Source: Moraxellaceae bacterium (lineage in GTDB: Bacteria; Pseudomonadota; Gammaproteobacteria; Pseudomonadales; Moraxellaceae). From it: a stretch of 64,000 bases of DNA. The stretch lies in the NCBI GenBank assembly GCA_029267635.1, contig JAJUIK010000008.1, forward strand, positions 1 to 64,000, read 5' to 3'. Shown here piece after piece: positions 9,344 through 17,786 of the stretch (within the stretch, counting starts at the first letter, position 1; each line of letters opens with the position of its first letter). The translations under genes and the position numbers were made by a program. Under the pieces are notes generated by a model, which was not told where the DNA came from, searched no databases, and saw only the letters and a list, made by a program, of their open reading frames with translations.

Positions 9344-9533
9344 GTTGAAAAATCTTTGGCACTGATCCTATTTTTTGATTGATCAGAAAATGGCAGGAAA
9401 GTGTAGAATCCTAGAATTGTTCTTATGTAATGGAGAATGCCTGAACTATTTACGGTTCCTCTTGAATCTAAAAAGCAGTATGAATCTGCTCATACTGCCG
9501 ATACCCACGCTGAATTGTTTGAAGATATGATGC

Positions 9534-9704
9534 TTATTTGGTCAGAATCAGACGGTTGTTGCGGGTTAAACGTAAGCGGTATTCCTCTCCAGCGTGCAGA
9601 ATACGGATTTCACGGCCCAACGCGAACAGATTATTGGAATGCAGCATAGGTAAGGCTTGATGGCTGTCATGGCTACGATTAAAAAAGTGGAAAGGCACAT
9701 TCAT
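9534..9704 (-). CDS. hemP: Hemin uptake protein HemP
   Basis: Small protein of 56 aa from the ATG at 9704, which follows GGAG at good spacing. The frame continues upstream to 9770, but that part crosses the Fur site and is not needed. The C-terminal half carries the family pattern LHSNNLFALGREIRI, then HAGEEYRLRLTRNN and the closing LILTK. HemP-family proteins accompany heme acquisition and in some bacteria are required for expression of the heme receptor. No receptor or TonB gene is next to it here. A near-consensus Fur box lies 33 bases before the start, so it is almost certainly repressed by iron. Confidence 0.88.
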   Translation of the reverse strand: MNVPFHFFNRSHDSHQALPMLHSNNLFALGREIRILHAGEEYRLRLTRNNRLILTK

Positions 9705-9736
9705 GTTTTGGACTCCGTGGTGTATTGATTGCATAA

Positions 9737-9755
9737 ATAAATGATAATCATTATC
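9737..9755 (-). promoter_or_regulatory. Fur box controlling hemP
   Basis: The site matches the 19-bp Fur consensus at 16 positions. Its core is a perfect 7-1-7 palindrome, TGATAAT/ATTATCA at 9742-9756. It lies 33 bases upstream of the hemP ATG, where it would overlap the promoter. Confidence 0.85.
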
Positions 9756-9844
9756 AATTAAATCTGTCAATGCAATTTGTCAGAATTTATAAAAAGCGCT
9801 AATTTGCTTACACTCTGTAATATTTCATCAAAATGGATGGGCAT

Positions 9845-10747
9845 ATGCCAAAACCGATTGTCGACATCGCCATTGCAATCTTACTGCATCAGGGAAAAGT
9901 GCTGGTGGGCTGGCGTGAGGCCAAGCAGCATCAGGGCAATAAGCATGAATTTCCGGGTGGTAAAGTGGAAGCGGGTGAAACGCCGGAGCAGGCCTGTCGC
10001 CGTGAAGTTTATGAAGAAGTCGGCATTGGCATTAAGACGTGGCATGCTTTTGACCAGATTTGTCATGAATATGACGATGTGATTGTCAATTTGCATCTTT
10101 TTCAGGCGACGGTGCCGGCAGACTTGCTGGATCTGATTCAGCAGCCGTGGAACTGGTATCGCCGTGAACAGTTACAAGAGCTGAATTTCCCCCAAGCCAA
10201 TCAGGCCATGTTACAACGCTTATACTGGCCGCATCAGATTAAAATCAGTGCCGAACTGGATGATCTGCTCACTGTAAACGCGGACACGTTGTTATATTGG
10301 CGTACCGGCATGGCCGCTGCACAAGCCGCTGAACTGCTCGGAAATTTCAGTCCTGCTGCCTTGCAACAGCTCATCATCAATCGCGAGTTGTGGGAAGTAT
10401 TGCCACGTGCGCAGCAACAGGCGATCTTTGCCGTACATCTGAAACAGCCGCAGTTATTAAACTTAAGAAAGGGACAGCTTCGGGTGGGAATTCGGCATCT
10501 GGCGGCTTGTCATGATCAGGTGTCAATTCAACATGCTCAGGCGATTGGTTGCGATGCCATTTTACTCAGTCCGGTATTCACCACGCCAACGCATCCTGAA
10601 GCATCGGCGTTGGGCTGGACTGCATTTGCAGCGTTGGCAAAACAGTCGGATTTGCCAGTCTTTGCACTGGGTGGGGTAAAACCGCAAGATTTAGCCACAG
10701 CTCAACAGCAGTACGCCTATGGTGTGGCGGGAATCCGGGAGTTTTAA
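9845..10747 (+). CDS. mutT: Nudix hydrolase MutT fused to a ThiE/TenI-like domain
   Basis: Sanitises the nucleotide pool by hydrolysing 8-oxo-dGTP. The first 130 of 300 aa form a MutT-type domain with a complete Nudix box at residues 38-61 (GGKVEAGET through REVYEEVGI). Residues about 175-300 resemble the thiamine phosphate synthase/TenI barrel (AILLSPVFTTPTHP, then FALGGV). This fusion is known in gammaproteobacteria; the role of the second domain is unclear. I chose the ATG at 9845 over 9833 because GGATGG precedes it and the Nudix fold starts at once. A dedicated thiE gene exists at 41.8 kb, so the barrel here is probably not the main thiamine enzyme. Confidence 0.9.
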   Translation: MPKPIVDIAIAILLHQGKVLVGWREAKQHQGNKHEFPGGKVEAGETPEQACRREVYEEVGIGIKTWHAFDQICHEYDDVIVNLHLFQATVPADLLDLIQQPWNWYRREQLQELNFPQANQAMLQRLYWPHQIKISAELDDLLTVNADTLLYWRTGMAAAQAAELLGNFSPAALQQLIINRELWEVLPRAQQQAIFAVHLKQPQLLNLRKGQLRVGIRHLAACHDQVSIQHAQAIGCDAILLSPVFTTPTHPEASALGWTAFAALAKQSDLPVFALGGVKPQDLATAQQQYAYGVAGIREF

Positions 10748-10777
10748 ACGGGGCTATTCAGGTAAGATTTGCAATGT

Positions 10778-10830
10778 ATTCGATACATCGAATCGAAGTA
10801 AGATGTCAGGCTGCTGAAGCAACCTGACAT
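10778..10830. repeat. Two consecutive inverted repeats between mutT and the lipoprotein gene
   Basis: ATTCGAT/ATCGAAT (10778-10784 and 10787-10793) is followed by ATGTCAGG/CCTGACAT (10803-10810 and 10823-10830). They lie between convergent genes and may limit read-through in both directions, though neither has a clear T run. Confidence 0.45.
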
Positions 10831-10869
10831 TAGTACCATCTAAGAAAGTGTGCAGAGCACAGCACAATC

Positions 10870-11055
10870 TCAAAGTTTTTGTCTTTGAATTTCTTCTGGC
10901 TGATAAGGCGTAATGGTGACGCCTTCTGGTGTTGTTACAGCCGTTTTTTGCGGCAGAGGTGGCTGTGCTGCGGGTACAGTGGGCTGAGGAGACTGACATC
11001 CCACGACAACCAGCATTGCACTACAGATCACTAAAAACACAACACGCATCAGCAT
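10870..11055 (-). CDS. Small lipoprotein downstream of mrcB
   Basis: Predicted lipoprotein of 61 aa. The N-terminus MLMRVVFLVICSAMLVVVGC carries a lipobox (VVGC, Cys20), followed by a Pro/Gln-rich tail of about 40 residues without recognised domain. A good GGAG ribosome site lies 5 bases before the ATG. The gene begins only 12 bases after the mrcB stop codon and is surely in the same transcript. The position suggests a possible accessory of the peptidoglycan synthase, in the way that outer-membrane lipoproteins serve PBP1b elsewhere, but sequence similarity to LpoB is not visible. Function unknown. Confidence 0.75.
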   Translation of the reverse strand: MLMRVVFLVICSAMLVVVGCQSPQPTVPAAQPPLPQKTAVTTPEGVTITPYQPEEIQRQKL

Positions 11056-11067
11056 CTGATCTCCTGA

Positions 11068-13464
11068 TTAATTTTGATAGCTACCGCTGGAAATAATCTG
11101 GCTGGAATTCGGTCCTTGCTCTGTGTCCTGACTTTCACTTTCCTGAATCAGGTTCTCCAGGCTATCCGGTGCTGTAGCATCCCTAGCATTAGGCTCACTT
11201 GCGGGCAGGTAAGCCGGTTCAGTCTGGTAACTGGATAAACCACACGCTGTGGCTTGACGTGGCACCGTATGACGCAATAACGGAATATACACTGCACCGG
11301 CACAACCTTGTGCGGAGAGATCGCCGCTGGCACGGTCAATCCACTGCCATTGCACATTGTCTGGCTGGCGCAGAGTGACCGGTTTCTGACGTAATTGCTG
11401 CATGACATTGGTCCAGACAGGTAATGCGCCGGATGAACCGGTAAGGCCGGTGGTTTTGTTGTCATCCAGGCCTAGCCAGACCACGGTTAAATGATTGCCT
11501 GAATAGCCTGCAAACCAGGAGTCCCGTGTGTCATTGGTGGTCCCGGATTTACCGGCCAGTTTGAGTGAAGTCGGCAAGCTGGCATACGCAGCACGACCGG
11601 TACCGGAGTACATGACCTGCTGCAGACCATAATTCAGCAGATAAGCTGCGGATGGGTCAATCGTTTGTTGTACGCTCATACCATAACGTTGCAGCAAGCG
11701 TCCATCGGCATCGACCACAGAACGAATGGCTTTGGCCGGATACTTCATGCCGCCCGTCGCGAAATTACCATACAGTCCCAACACTTCAATCGGTGATAAA
11801 TCAACCGCGCCCAGGAAAATGGAGGGGTAATTGGGAATATTCGAGGTCACGCCGAATTTTTTCAGGTTATTGCTAAAGGTCGACAGTGCAAATTCCTGAC
11901 CTAAACGGACCGCAGACAGGTTGTAAGAATTGGCCAGAGCCTCTTGCAGATTGACGATGCCATGTGGACCACCACTATAGTTTTTTGGGGTCCAGCGTTG
12001 ACCATCACTTTCAATGCTGATTTCACTGTCCTCGACCGGACTGGCCCAAGTATAGCGGCCAGATTCCAGTGCACTCAGATAGATCACCGGTTTCAGCAGC
12101 GAACCGACCTGACGTTTGGCATCCAGTACACGGTTAAAACCCGTGAAATCCTGGGTAGAGCCGACAGCGGCCACCAGTTCACCATTTTCAGGGTGTGCGA
12201 CCAGCACAGCACCCTGTAAATCTTTTAAGCGAGTTGGATTGCCATTGGCCAGACGCGCCACCGAATCTTTAAATGCACCTTCCACGCGAGTTTGTGCCAG
12301 CGGGTCCAGAGTACTGAAAATGCGCAGACCTTTATTGGTCAGGTCTGTTTCCTGATATTCATTTTTTAACTGGCGGCGGACAATGTCCATAAAATCAGGG
12401 AATTTTGACGGACCCAAACTTGGTTTATCGATGACATTTAATGGACGGGCACTTTCTTCTTCATATTGGGCCTGGCTGAGGTAACCCATCACCAGCATAT
12501 TGTGCAATACCACGTTGCGGCGTTTCTTGGCAGCTTCCGGGTTGCGCCATGGGTTGTAGAGGGTAGGTCCCTGTACCAGACCGACCAGAAAGGCTTGCTG
12601 GGCAATATTCAATTCACGTAACGGCAAGCCGAAATAGAACTGTGATGCCAGACCATAACCATTGATGGAATAATTACCATTTTGTCCCAGATTCACCTCG
12701 TTGAGATAGGCTTCCAGAATCTCGTCTTTGCTGTAATGCAGTTCGATCAACAGCGCCATAAAGGCTTCATTGATCTTGCGTTTATAGGTTTTTTCGGGCG
12801 ATAAATAGAAGTTTTTTACCAGTTGCTGGGTCAGGGTTGATCCGCCTTGACGTTTGCCACCAGTCAGGTTACTGACCACTGCACGTGCTGTACCACGAAT
12901 CGAAACGCCATGATGCTGGTAGAAATTACGGTCTTCTGTGGAGATCAGAGCCTCAATCAGTGGACGCGGGACTTTATTCAATTTGATCAGCACGCGATCT
13001 TCATTGTGCTGCGGATAAATCCCGCCAATCATCATCGGTTCAAGGCGTGCAATACCGGTATTTGACGGTTTGGTGGCACGGACTTCACCAATCTGCTGCC
13101 CGGCAAAGGAAATTTCCAGGATCTGTTCCGGTTCAATACTTTCACCAAAATCAAAACCGCGCGTATGTACATATACGGTAGAGCCTTGCATGACATAGCT
13201 ACCGGACTTGATATAGTTGCTGCTTTCTTTATAGCCCAGCAATTGCAGTTCTGCAGTTAAATCCTGTTGAGCGATGGGAGCCTGATTAAAGATTTCCAGC
13301 GGACGAGCAAACACCTTGGCCGGAATATCCCAGCGCTGACCTTCAAATTTGGTGCGAATAATATTGTCTAAACGGATTAAATAAATACCCAATGCCAGAA
13401 AAACACCAATCATCAGCACTGAAAAGAGCAGTGCAAAAACACCAATACCGCGTTGAAACTTCAT
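11068..13464 (-). CDS. mrcB: Penicillin-binding protein 1B, bifunctional peptidoglycan synthase
   Basis: Class A PBP anchored in the inner membrane; it polymerises lipid II and cross-links the glycan strands in the periplasm. The protein has 798 aa. Residues 7-31 form the membrane anchor, then a UB2H-like region (about 60-140), the GT51 glycosyltransferase with catalytic Glu177 in STEDRNF and GGSTLTQQLVKNF at 208-219, and the transpeptidase with Ser455 in SLLK, SYN at 513-515 and KSG at 639-641. All catalytic motifs are intact. The tail after residue 740 is Ser/Glu/Gln-rich and disordered. It is transcribed divergently from nadK. The UB2H-like region favours PBP1B over PBP1A. Confidence 0.93.
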   Translation of the reverse strand: MKFQRGIGVFALLFSVLMIGVFLALGIYLIRLDNIIRTKFEGQRWDIPAKVFARPLEIFNQAPIAQQDLTAELQLLGYKESSNYIKSGSYVMQGSTVYVHTRGFDFGESIEPEQILEISFAGQQIGEVRATKPSNTGIARLEPMMIGGIYPQHNEDRVLIKLNKVPRPLIEALISTEDRNFYQHHGVSIRGTARAVVSNLTGGKRQGGSTLTQQLVKNFYLSPEKTYKRKINEAFMALLIELHYSKDEILEAYLNEVNLGQNGNYSINGYGLASQFYFGLPLRELNIAQQAFLVGLVQGPTLYNPWRNPEAAKKRRNVVLHNMLVMGYLSQAQYEEESARPLNVIDKPSLGPSKFPDFMDIVRRQLKNEYQETDLTNKGLRIFSTLDPLAQTRVEGAFKDSVARLANGNPTRLKDLQGAVLVAHPENGELVAAVGSTQDFTGFNRVLDAKRQVGSLLKPVIYLSALESGRYTWASPVEDSEISIESDGQRWTPKNYSGGPHGIVNLQEALANSYNLSAVRLGQEFALSTFSNNLKKFGVTSNIPNYPSIFLGAVDLSPIEVLGLYGNFATGGMKYPAKAIRSVVDADGRLLQRYGMSVQQTIDPSAAYLLNYGLQQVMYSGTGRAAYASLPTSLKLAGKSGTTNDTRDSWFAGYSGNHLTVVWLGLDDNKTTGLTGSSGALPVWTNVMQQLRQKPVTLRQPDNVQWQWIDRASGDLSAQGCAGAVYIPLLRHTVPRQATACGLSSYQTEPAYLPASEPNARDATAPDSLENLIQESESQDTEQGPNSSQIISSGSYQN

Positions 13465-13611
13465 AGAGAGATAAGAAAGCCTGTCCGAATCGCCTAATCA
13501 TGCGAAGCTTTTATTGATTTTGCAATGATTAAACTGTCAATGGAGGAAAAATACTGGATAAATCTGCTACAGATTGGCCCATCAATGTTTTTTAAAAACA
13601 AGCGGGTTAAT

Positions 13612-13619
13612 GCTATGAT
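13612..13619 (+). promoter_or_regulatory. Extended -10 promoter of nadK
   Basis: TGCTATGAT gives an extended -10 (TATGAT at 13614-13619), with a weak -35-like TTTAAA at 13591-13596 (17-base spacer). Transcription would begin near 13625, which rules out translation from the ATG at 13615 and favours the GTG at 13651. Confidence 0.5.
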
Positions 13620-13650
13620 AGCGACGATTGTTAGCGGAGCTCGAAAATTC

Positions 13651-14556
13651 GTGCACATTTCACACAAGTCTTTTCGCAATATCGGGTTGTTGGGTCGGCC
13701 TGATAAATTCTCTGTTGTTGAGACTCTCTGTCTGATCCATGATCATTTGCTTGCTTTGGGCCTGAATCCGATTTTTGATGAAGAGACGGCACAACTGGTG
13801 CCTTATCAAAATGCCCAAACGGTGAGCCGAAACTTGTTGGGTGAAGTGGTCGATTTGGTCATCGTGGTAGGCGGAGATGGTTCTCTGCTGCATGCTGCAC
13901 GTGCCCTGGTGAAATATAATACGCCTGTGATTGGGGTCAACCGCGGACGTTTGGGCTTTCTGACTGATATTAAACCGGCGGAAGTGATCTTTAAACTGGA
14001 TCAGGTGTTGCAAGGTCAGTTTCAGCTGGACCGCCGTTTCCTGCTGGAAATGGAAATCCGTTCCAAGGGCGAAAACATTTATGATGCGATTGCGCTGAAT
14101 GATGTGGTGCTGCATTCGGGTAAGTCGGTACACATGATCGATTTTGAACTGAATATTGATGGTCAATACGTTTACCGTCAGCATAGTGATGGTTTGATTG
14201 TTGCCTCTCCGACAGGCTCTACCGCTTATGGTCTATCCGGTGGTGGACCGATTGTTCATCCAAGTATGGATGCGATTGTGCTGGTTCCGATGCATCCGCA
14301 TACGTTGTCCTCCCGTCCGATTGTGGTCGGCGGGCATAGCGAAGTAAAGATCGTTATTCGTGAAAACCGGGTATTGCCCATGGTCAGTGCCGATGGTCAG
14401 CACAGTGTTTCACTCGGCGTTGGTGACAGTTTGCATATCCGCAAGCACCCGTTTAAATTAAATTTGCTGCATCCACCAGGTTATGATTTTTATATGGCAT
14501 GCCGTACCAAACTTGGCTGGAATCAAGATTTTGACTCATTTAATCAGCAGGATTAA
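13651..14556 (+). CDS. nadK: NAD kinase
   Basis: Phosphorylates NAD+ to NADP+ using ATP in the cytoplasm. The GTG at 13651 gives 301 aa, the normal size; the frame is open much further upstream, but that part contains the promoter. Motifs are GGDG at residues 74-77 with the catalytic Asp, ALNDVVL, and the stretch SPTGSTAYGLSGGGP, all diagnostic of the family. The DUF1315 gene starts two bases after its stop, so they form an operon. The C-terminal residues after HPPGYDFY are typical for proteobacterial NadK. Confidence 0.94.
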   Translation: MHISHKSFRNIGLLGRPDKFSVVETLCLIHDHLLALGLNPIFDEETAQLVPYQNAQTVSRNLLGEVVDLVIVVGGDGSLLHAARALVKYNTPVIGVNRGRLGFLTDIKPAEVIFKLDQVLQGQFQLDRRFLLEMEIRSKGENIYDAIALNDVVLHSGKSVHMIDFELNIDGQYVYRQHSDGLIVASPTGSTAYGLSGGGPIVHPSMDAIVLVPMHPHTLSSRPIVVGGHSEVKIVIRENRVLPMVSADGQHSVSLGVGDSLHIRKHPFKLNLLHPPGYDFYMACRTKLGWNQDFDSFNQQD

Positions 14557-14558
14557 CC

Positions 14559-14831
14559 ATGAATATTGAACAAATGCTTGCCATATTGAATCCGGAAATT
14601 GTTGAGCGTCTGAAAACTGCGGTAGAAATTGGCAAATGGCCGAATGGCGTTGCATTAACCAAAGAGCAGCGTCAAACCTGTATGCAAGCGGTGATTGCCT
14701 GGGAAATGAAAAATCTGCCAGAAACCGAACGTACCGGTTATATCGACCGTGGCACCAAAGAAGAAGATGAACATTGCGACTCGCACGATCCGAAAGAGGA
14801 TGAAGAATTTAAACCGATCCGTTTTATCTGA
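14559..14831 (+). CDS. DUF1315 (YeaC-like) protein
   Basis: Small acidic cytoplasmic protein of 90 aa. The N-terminal 60 residues (LNPEIVERLKTAVEIGKWPNG, then QRQTCMQAVIAWE) fit the DUF1315/YeaC family; the C-terminal third is Asp/Glu-rich. It follows nadK by two bases with AGCAGG before the ATG, so it is co-transcribed and probably co-translated. The family function is unknown. The gene is convergent with the TrpD2-like gene, with only 31 bases between them. Confidence 0.8.
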   Translation: MNIEQMLAILNPEIVERLKTAVEIGKWPNGVALTKEQRQTCMQAVIAWEMKNLPETERTGYIDRGTKEEDEHCDSHDPKEDEEFKPIRFI

Positions 14832-14862
14832 ACCGATTTAAATTCTTGTACGCTAAAGGCCT

Positions 14863-15873
14863 TTAGAAACGTGTGTTCCAAAGGTCTTTTGCTTTTTGCA
14901 TGGCCTGTTCATAACTGTCGGCCTGTCCCATAACATATAAGGCAATGCCCATAGTTTCAGTTACGGCCATTTCTCCATATGCATGACTTTGCTTGCCTTC
15001 CCAAACCGCTTTAAAGATGACTAGATCAAGTTCTTCTTCGACCGGGCTGCGGTCTGTGGTGAGTTTTGGCAATTCATGTTCGTATAGTTCGCCATTCTTG
15101 ATACCACAAATGAGGGTCTTGGCATCCGGATTGCGTTCAAATTCACCACCTTCACCTTTAATCACGGCACTGTTCAAATAACCGAGTTGAAACGCAGCCT
15201 GCTGGTGTGAGCTACGGTAAGCCGGATGGAAAATCGCCTGCAATGTCGCTTTGGCGTTAAACGGATTGATCAGCCGTGCCAGGGTGTGAATCGGGGAGCG
15301 CAAGCCCATGACATTGCGCAAGCTAATCAGTTCACTCAGCACTGGTGAAATGGCTACCAAAGGCAAATAGGCAAAATGTCGTTTTGTCAGTTCTCGTTCC
15401 ACGTCGAGATCGGTCTGGCAAATCGGATAACCCAGATATTCGAGCACCTGCTCAGTGTAGAGCCGATTGATGGTGTGTCCAGCAGCACCATGCATGACAA
15501 TATTATAGCCATGCTTTGCTAGGGTCAGGGCAGCCAGTAAAAACCAGGGATAATGTTTGCGTTTTCCAGCATAAGAGGACCAGTCTAGATCCACTTCCAG
15601 GGGCTTAAATTTGAGCTGGTCACGGGTCGCTTGGACAAAACCGGCTAGCTCTTCCACCGATTCTTCTTTGACCCGCAGCAACATCAGAAAAGCACCGAGC
15701 TGCACATCGAGTACTTCACCTTTCAGAATCATGGAAAAGGCATCATAGGCTTCTTGATAGGTGAGTGAGCGTGCTCCGGTTTTTCCTTTACCCAGAATCC
15801 GTACATATTGTGCAAATGGATGCTCAAAGTCTTTATAGAGATTTTTTTTACTGTTCATAAAATTGCCAGTCAT
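14863..15873 (-). CDS. ybiB: TrpD2/YbiB-like glycosyl-transferase-family protein
   Basis: Member of the anthranilate phosphoribosyltransferase fold family (336 aa) but of the TrpD2/YbiB branch, which binds nucleic acid in E. coli and lacks anthranilate phosphoribosyltransferase activity. The N-terminal helical domain is at 1-85 (YQEAYDAFSMILKGEVLDVQLGAF), followed by the alpha/beta domain with HGAAGH near residue 130 in place of the GTGGD phosphoribosyl-binding loop of true TrpD. That substitution argues against a tryptophan role. An internal ATG five codons on is an alternative start. It stands alone. The biological role is not settled. Confidence 0.8.
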   Translation of the reverse strand: MTGNFMNSKKNLYKDFEHPFAQYVRILGKGKTGARSLTYQEAYDAFSMILKGEVLDVQLGAFLMLLRVKEESVEELAGFVQATRDQLKFKPLEVDLDWSSYAGKRKHYPWFLLAALTLAKHGYNIVMHGAAGHTINRLYTEQVLEYLGYPICQTDLDVERELTKRHFAYLPLVAISPVLSELISLRNVMGLRSPIHTLARLINPFNAKATLQAIFHPAYRSSHQQAAFQLGYLNSAVIKGEGGEFERNPDAKTLICGIKNGELYEHELPKLTTDRSPVEEELDLVIFKAVWEGKQSHAYGEMAVTETMGIALYVMGQADSYEQAMQKAKDLWNTRF

Positions 15874-16279
15874 TCACAACCTATTTTTAGTTACATCACT
15901 ATGACATAAAAAATAAAAAAAGGCTGTGCTTGTGTATTTTTCGACTAATGTCTAATGGGACTAAATTTAACGTTTGGTCAAAATTAATCATGTAATTATT
16001 TTGATGATCGATGTTAAGCAATCTTAACAGTCATGGTCTTGTAATCTTCTCCTGTTCTAGCTCATGGACCTTATGACAAGGATCGCATGAACACTGGCGC
16101 TAAGCCAAAAAAGTATCTTTGAAAACATCTTGTTTTCACAACCTATGAGTTTTTTGTTTCGGCAGAAAACTCTTTTTGCCTTTTGCAGTTTCTGTAAAGA
16201 GGTTAAGAGCTGTGTATTCGTAAGAATAGACGATGAATTAGCTATTTCTCCCGGTAGAAATGTCAAAGAAGTAAATGTT
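15874..16279. other. Long dctA upstream region
   Basis: About 400 bases without a gene between the divergent ybiB-like gene and dctA. It holds two inverted repeats: GTTAAG/CTTAAC (16013-16028) and a perfect 8-3-8 repeat at 16120-16138. The open frame that reaches into it from dctA starts at 16130 but lacks a ribosome site and coding character. Confidence 0.6.
16120..16138. promoter_or_regulatory. Perfect 8-3-8 palindrome, candidate operator for dctA
   Basis: TGAAAACA (16120-16127) and TGTTTTCA (16131-16138) are separated by three bases, 140 bp before the dctA start. The shape suits a dimeric repressor or activator. The factor is unknown. Confidence 0.4.
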
Positions 16280-17626
16280 ATGGCGAAAAAACCGATTTAT
16301 AAATCACTTTATTTCCAAGTGATTGTGGCCATTATTGCAGGTATTCTGGTAGGCCATTTTTCTCCGAGTGGCACCCAGATCATCAATGGTGTTGAACAGC
16401 ATATTCCAGGTTTGGGTGAGCAGCTCAAACCGCTGGGCGATGCGTTTATCCGCCTGATCAAAATGATCATCGCTCCTGTCATTTTCTGTACCGTGGTCAG
16501 CGGGATTGCGGGCATGGAAAGCATGAAATCGGTCGGGAAAACCGGTGGTGTGGCTTTACTTTACTTTGAAATTGTCTCGACGTTGGCGCTGATTATTGGT
16601 CTGGTGGTGATCAATATCGTTAAGCCGGGTGCGGGCATGAATATTGACCCTGCGACACTGGATACTACCGGTATTCAAAAATATGTCGCGACTGGTGAAG
16701 CACAGTCGACGGTTGATTTCTTGATGAATATCATTCCGAATACCGTGGTCGGTGCCTTTGCCGAAGGTGAAATCCTGCAGGTTTTGCTGTTTGCGATAAT
16801 TTTCGGTTTTGCCCTACATAAATTGGGTGATGCAGGTAAACCGGTATTGAAACTCATTGACCAGATTTCGCATGTGTTCTTTAACATCGTGAATATGATC
16901 ATGAAGCTTGCACCGATTGGCGCATTCGGTGCGATGGCCTTTACCATTGGTAAATATGGGATTGGCAGTTTGGCGCAGTTGGCGCAGCTGATTATCTGTT
17001 TCTATATCACCTGTTTGCTGTTTATCTTCCTGGTGTTAGGTACAATCAGTCGTGTTGCTGGATTCAGTATCTTAAAGATGATCCGCATGATTCGTGAAGA
17101 GTTGCTGATTGTCCTGGGTACATCATCTTCTGAATCCGTCTTACCTCGTATGTTGAAGAAGCTTGAGATCGCGGGCTGTGAGAAATCCGTGGTGGGTTTG
17201 GTCATTCCAACAGGCTATTCATTCAACCTGGATGGTACTTCAATCTACTTGACCATGGCGGCAATCTTTATTGCCCAAGCGACCAATACCCAGCTGGATA
17301 TCTCGCATCAGATTACCTTGTTGCTGGTGTTGTTGATTTCCTCTAAAGGTGCAGCAGGTGTGACCGGTTCAGGCTTTATCGTGATGGCTGCGACGCTTGC
17401 GGCAGTAGGGAATATTCCGGTCGCGGGTCTGGCATTGATTTTAGGGATTGACCGTTTCATGTCTGAAGCTCGTGCACTCACCAACTTGGTCGGTAACTCT
17501 CTGGCGACGATTGTTGTGGCGAAATGGGTCGGTCAGTTAGATCAGCAAAAATTGCAAGACGCTTTAAATAATCCGGCTGAAGTGGATCGTAAAATGCTTG
17601 AACAGTCCCAAGCACCTCAAGCATAA
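16280..17626 (+). CDS. dctA: C4-dicarboxylate:proton/sodium symporter DctA
   Basis: Inner-membrane transporter that takes up succinate, fumarate and malate. The ATG at 16280 gives 448 aa, beginning [15 protein letters not shown] as in DctA of E. coli. Hallmarks of the glutamate/dicarboxylate symporter fold are the serine-rich [14 protein letters not shown] hairpin, the [17 protein letters not shown] segment and the closing [16 protein letters not shown]. The match to DctA is closer than to GltP ([27 protein letters not shown]). A periplasm-facing loop after residue 28 is longer than in E. coli. It is monocistronic, ends in a TTCG-loop terminator, and has a long upstream region with palindromes, which suggests substrate regulation. 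Confidence 0.94.
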   Translation: MAKKPIYKSLYFQVIVAIIAGILVGHFSPSGTQIINGVEQHIPGLGEQLKPLGDAFIRLIKMIIAPVIFCTVVSGIAGMESMKSVGKTGGVALLYFEIVSTLALIIGLVVINIVKPGAGMNIDPATLDTTGIQKYVATGEAQSTVDFLMNIIPNTVVGAFAEGEILQVLLFAIIFGFALHKLGDAGKPVLKLIDQISHVFFNIVNMIMKLAPIGAFGAMAFTIGKYGIGSLAQLAQLIICFYITCLLFIFLVLGTISRVAGFSILKMIRMIREELLIVLGTSSSESVLPRMLKKLEIAGCEKSVVGLVIPTGYSFNLDGTSIYLTMAAIFIAQATNTQLDISHQITLLLVLLISSKGAAGVTGSGFIVMAATLAAVGNIPVAGLALILGIDRFMSEARALTNLVGNSLATIVVAKWVGQLDQQKLQDALNNPAEVDRKMLEQSQAPQA

Positions 17627-17641
17627 GCGTGGGATGTTCTA

Positions 17642-17670
17642 AAAAAAGGAAGCTTCGGCTTCCTTTTTTA
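17642..17670 (+). terminator. Terminator of dctA
   Basis: AAAAAAGGAAGC (17642-17653), TTCG tetraloop, GCTTCCTTTTTT (17658-17669). The stem is perfect and has a T run. Confidence 0.92.
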
Positions 17671-17786
17671 TTGGAAATGAAATTTTTACGAGCGATAAAA
17701 CGATTGTTCTTGATACAAAAATGTCATAAATTTACAACAAGAAGTAAAAAATGATGAATTCATAACAAAACAAAAGAGGTTAAAAC

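Noticed and set aside
9437..9649. 70-codon plus-strand frame downstream of the gspE-like gene
   Set aside because: Its second half lies antisense to hemP, which has strong family and regulatory support. The ribosome site is too close to the ATG and the first 30 residues match nothing known.
10754..10999. 81-codon minus-strand frame after mutT
   Set aside because: It overlaps the lipoprotein gene in another frame, crosses two inverted repeats, and has no ribosome site or domain.
13525..13650. N-terminal extension of nadK
   Set aside because: It contains the likely extended -10 promoter and would make the enzyme about 40 residues longer than usual.
16130..16279. 50-residue N-terminal extension of dctA
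   Set aside because: It starts within a palindrome, lacks a ribosome site, and DctA proteins begin at the internal ATG.
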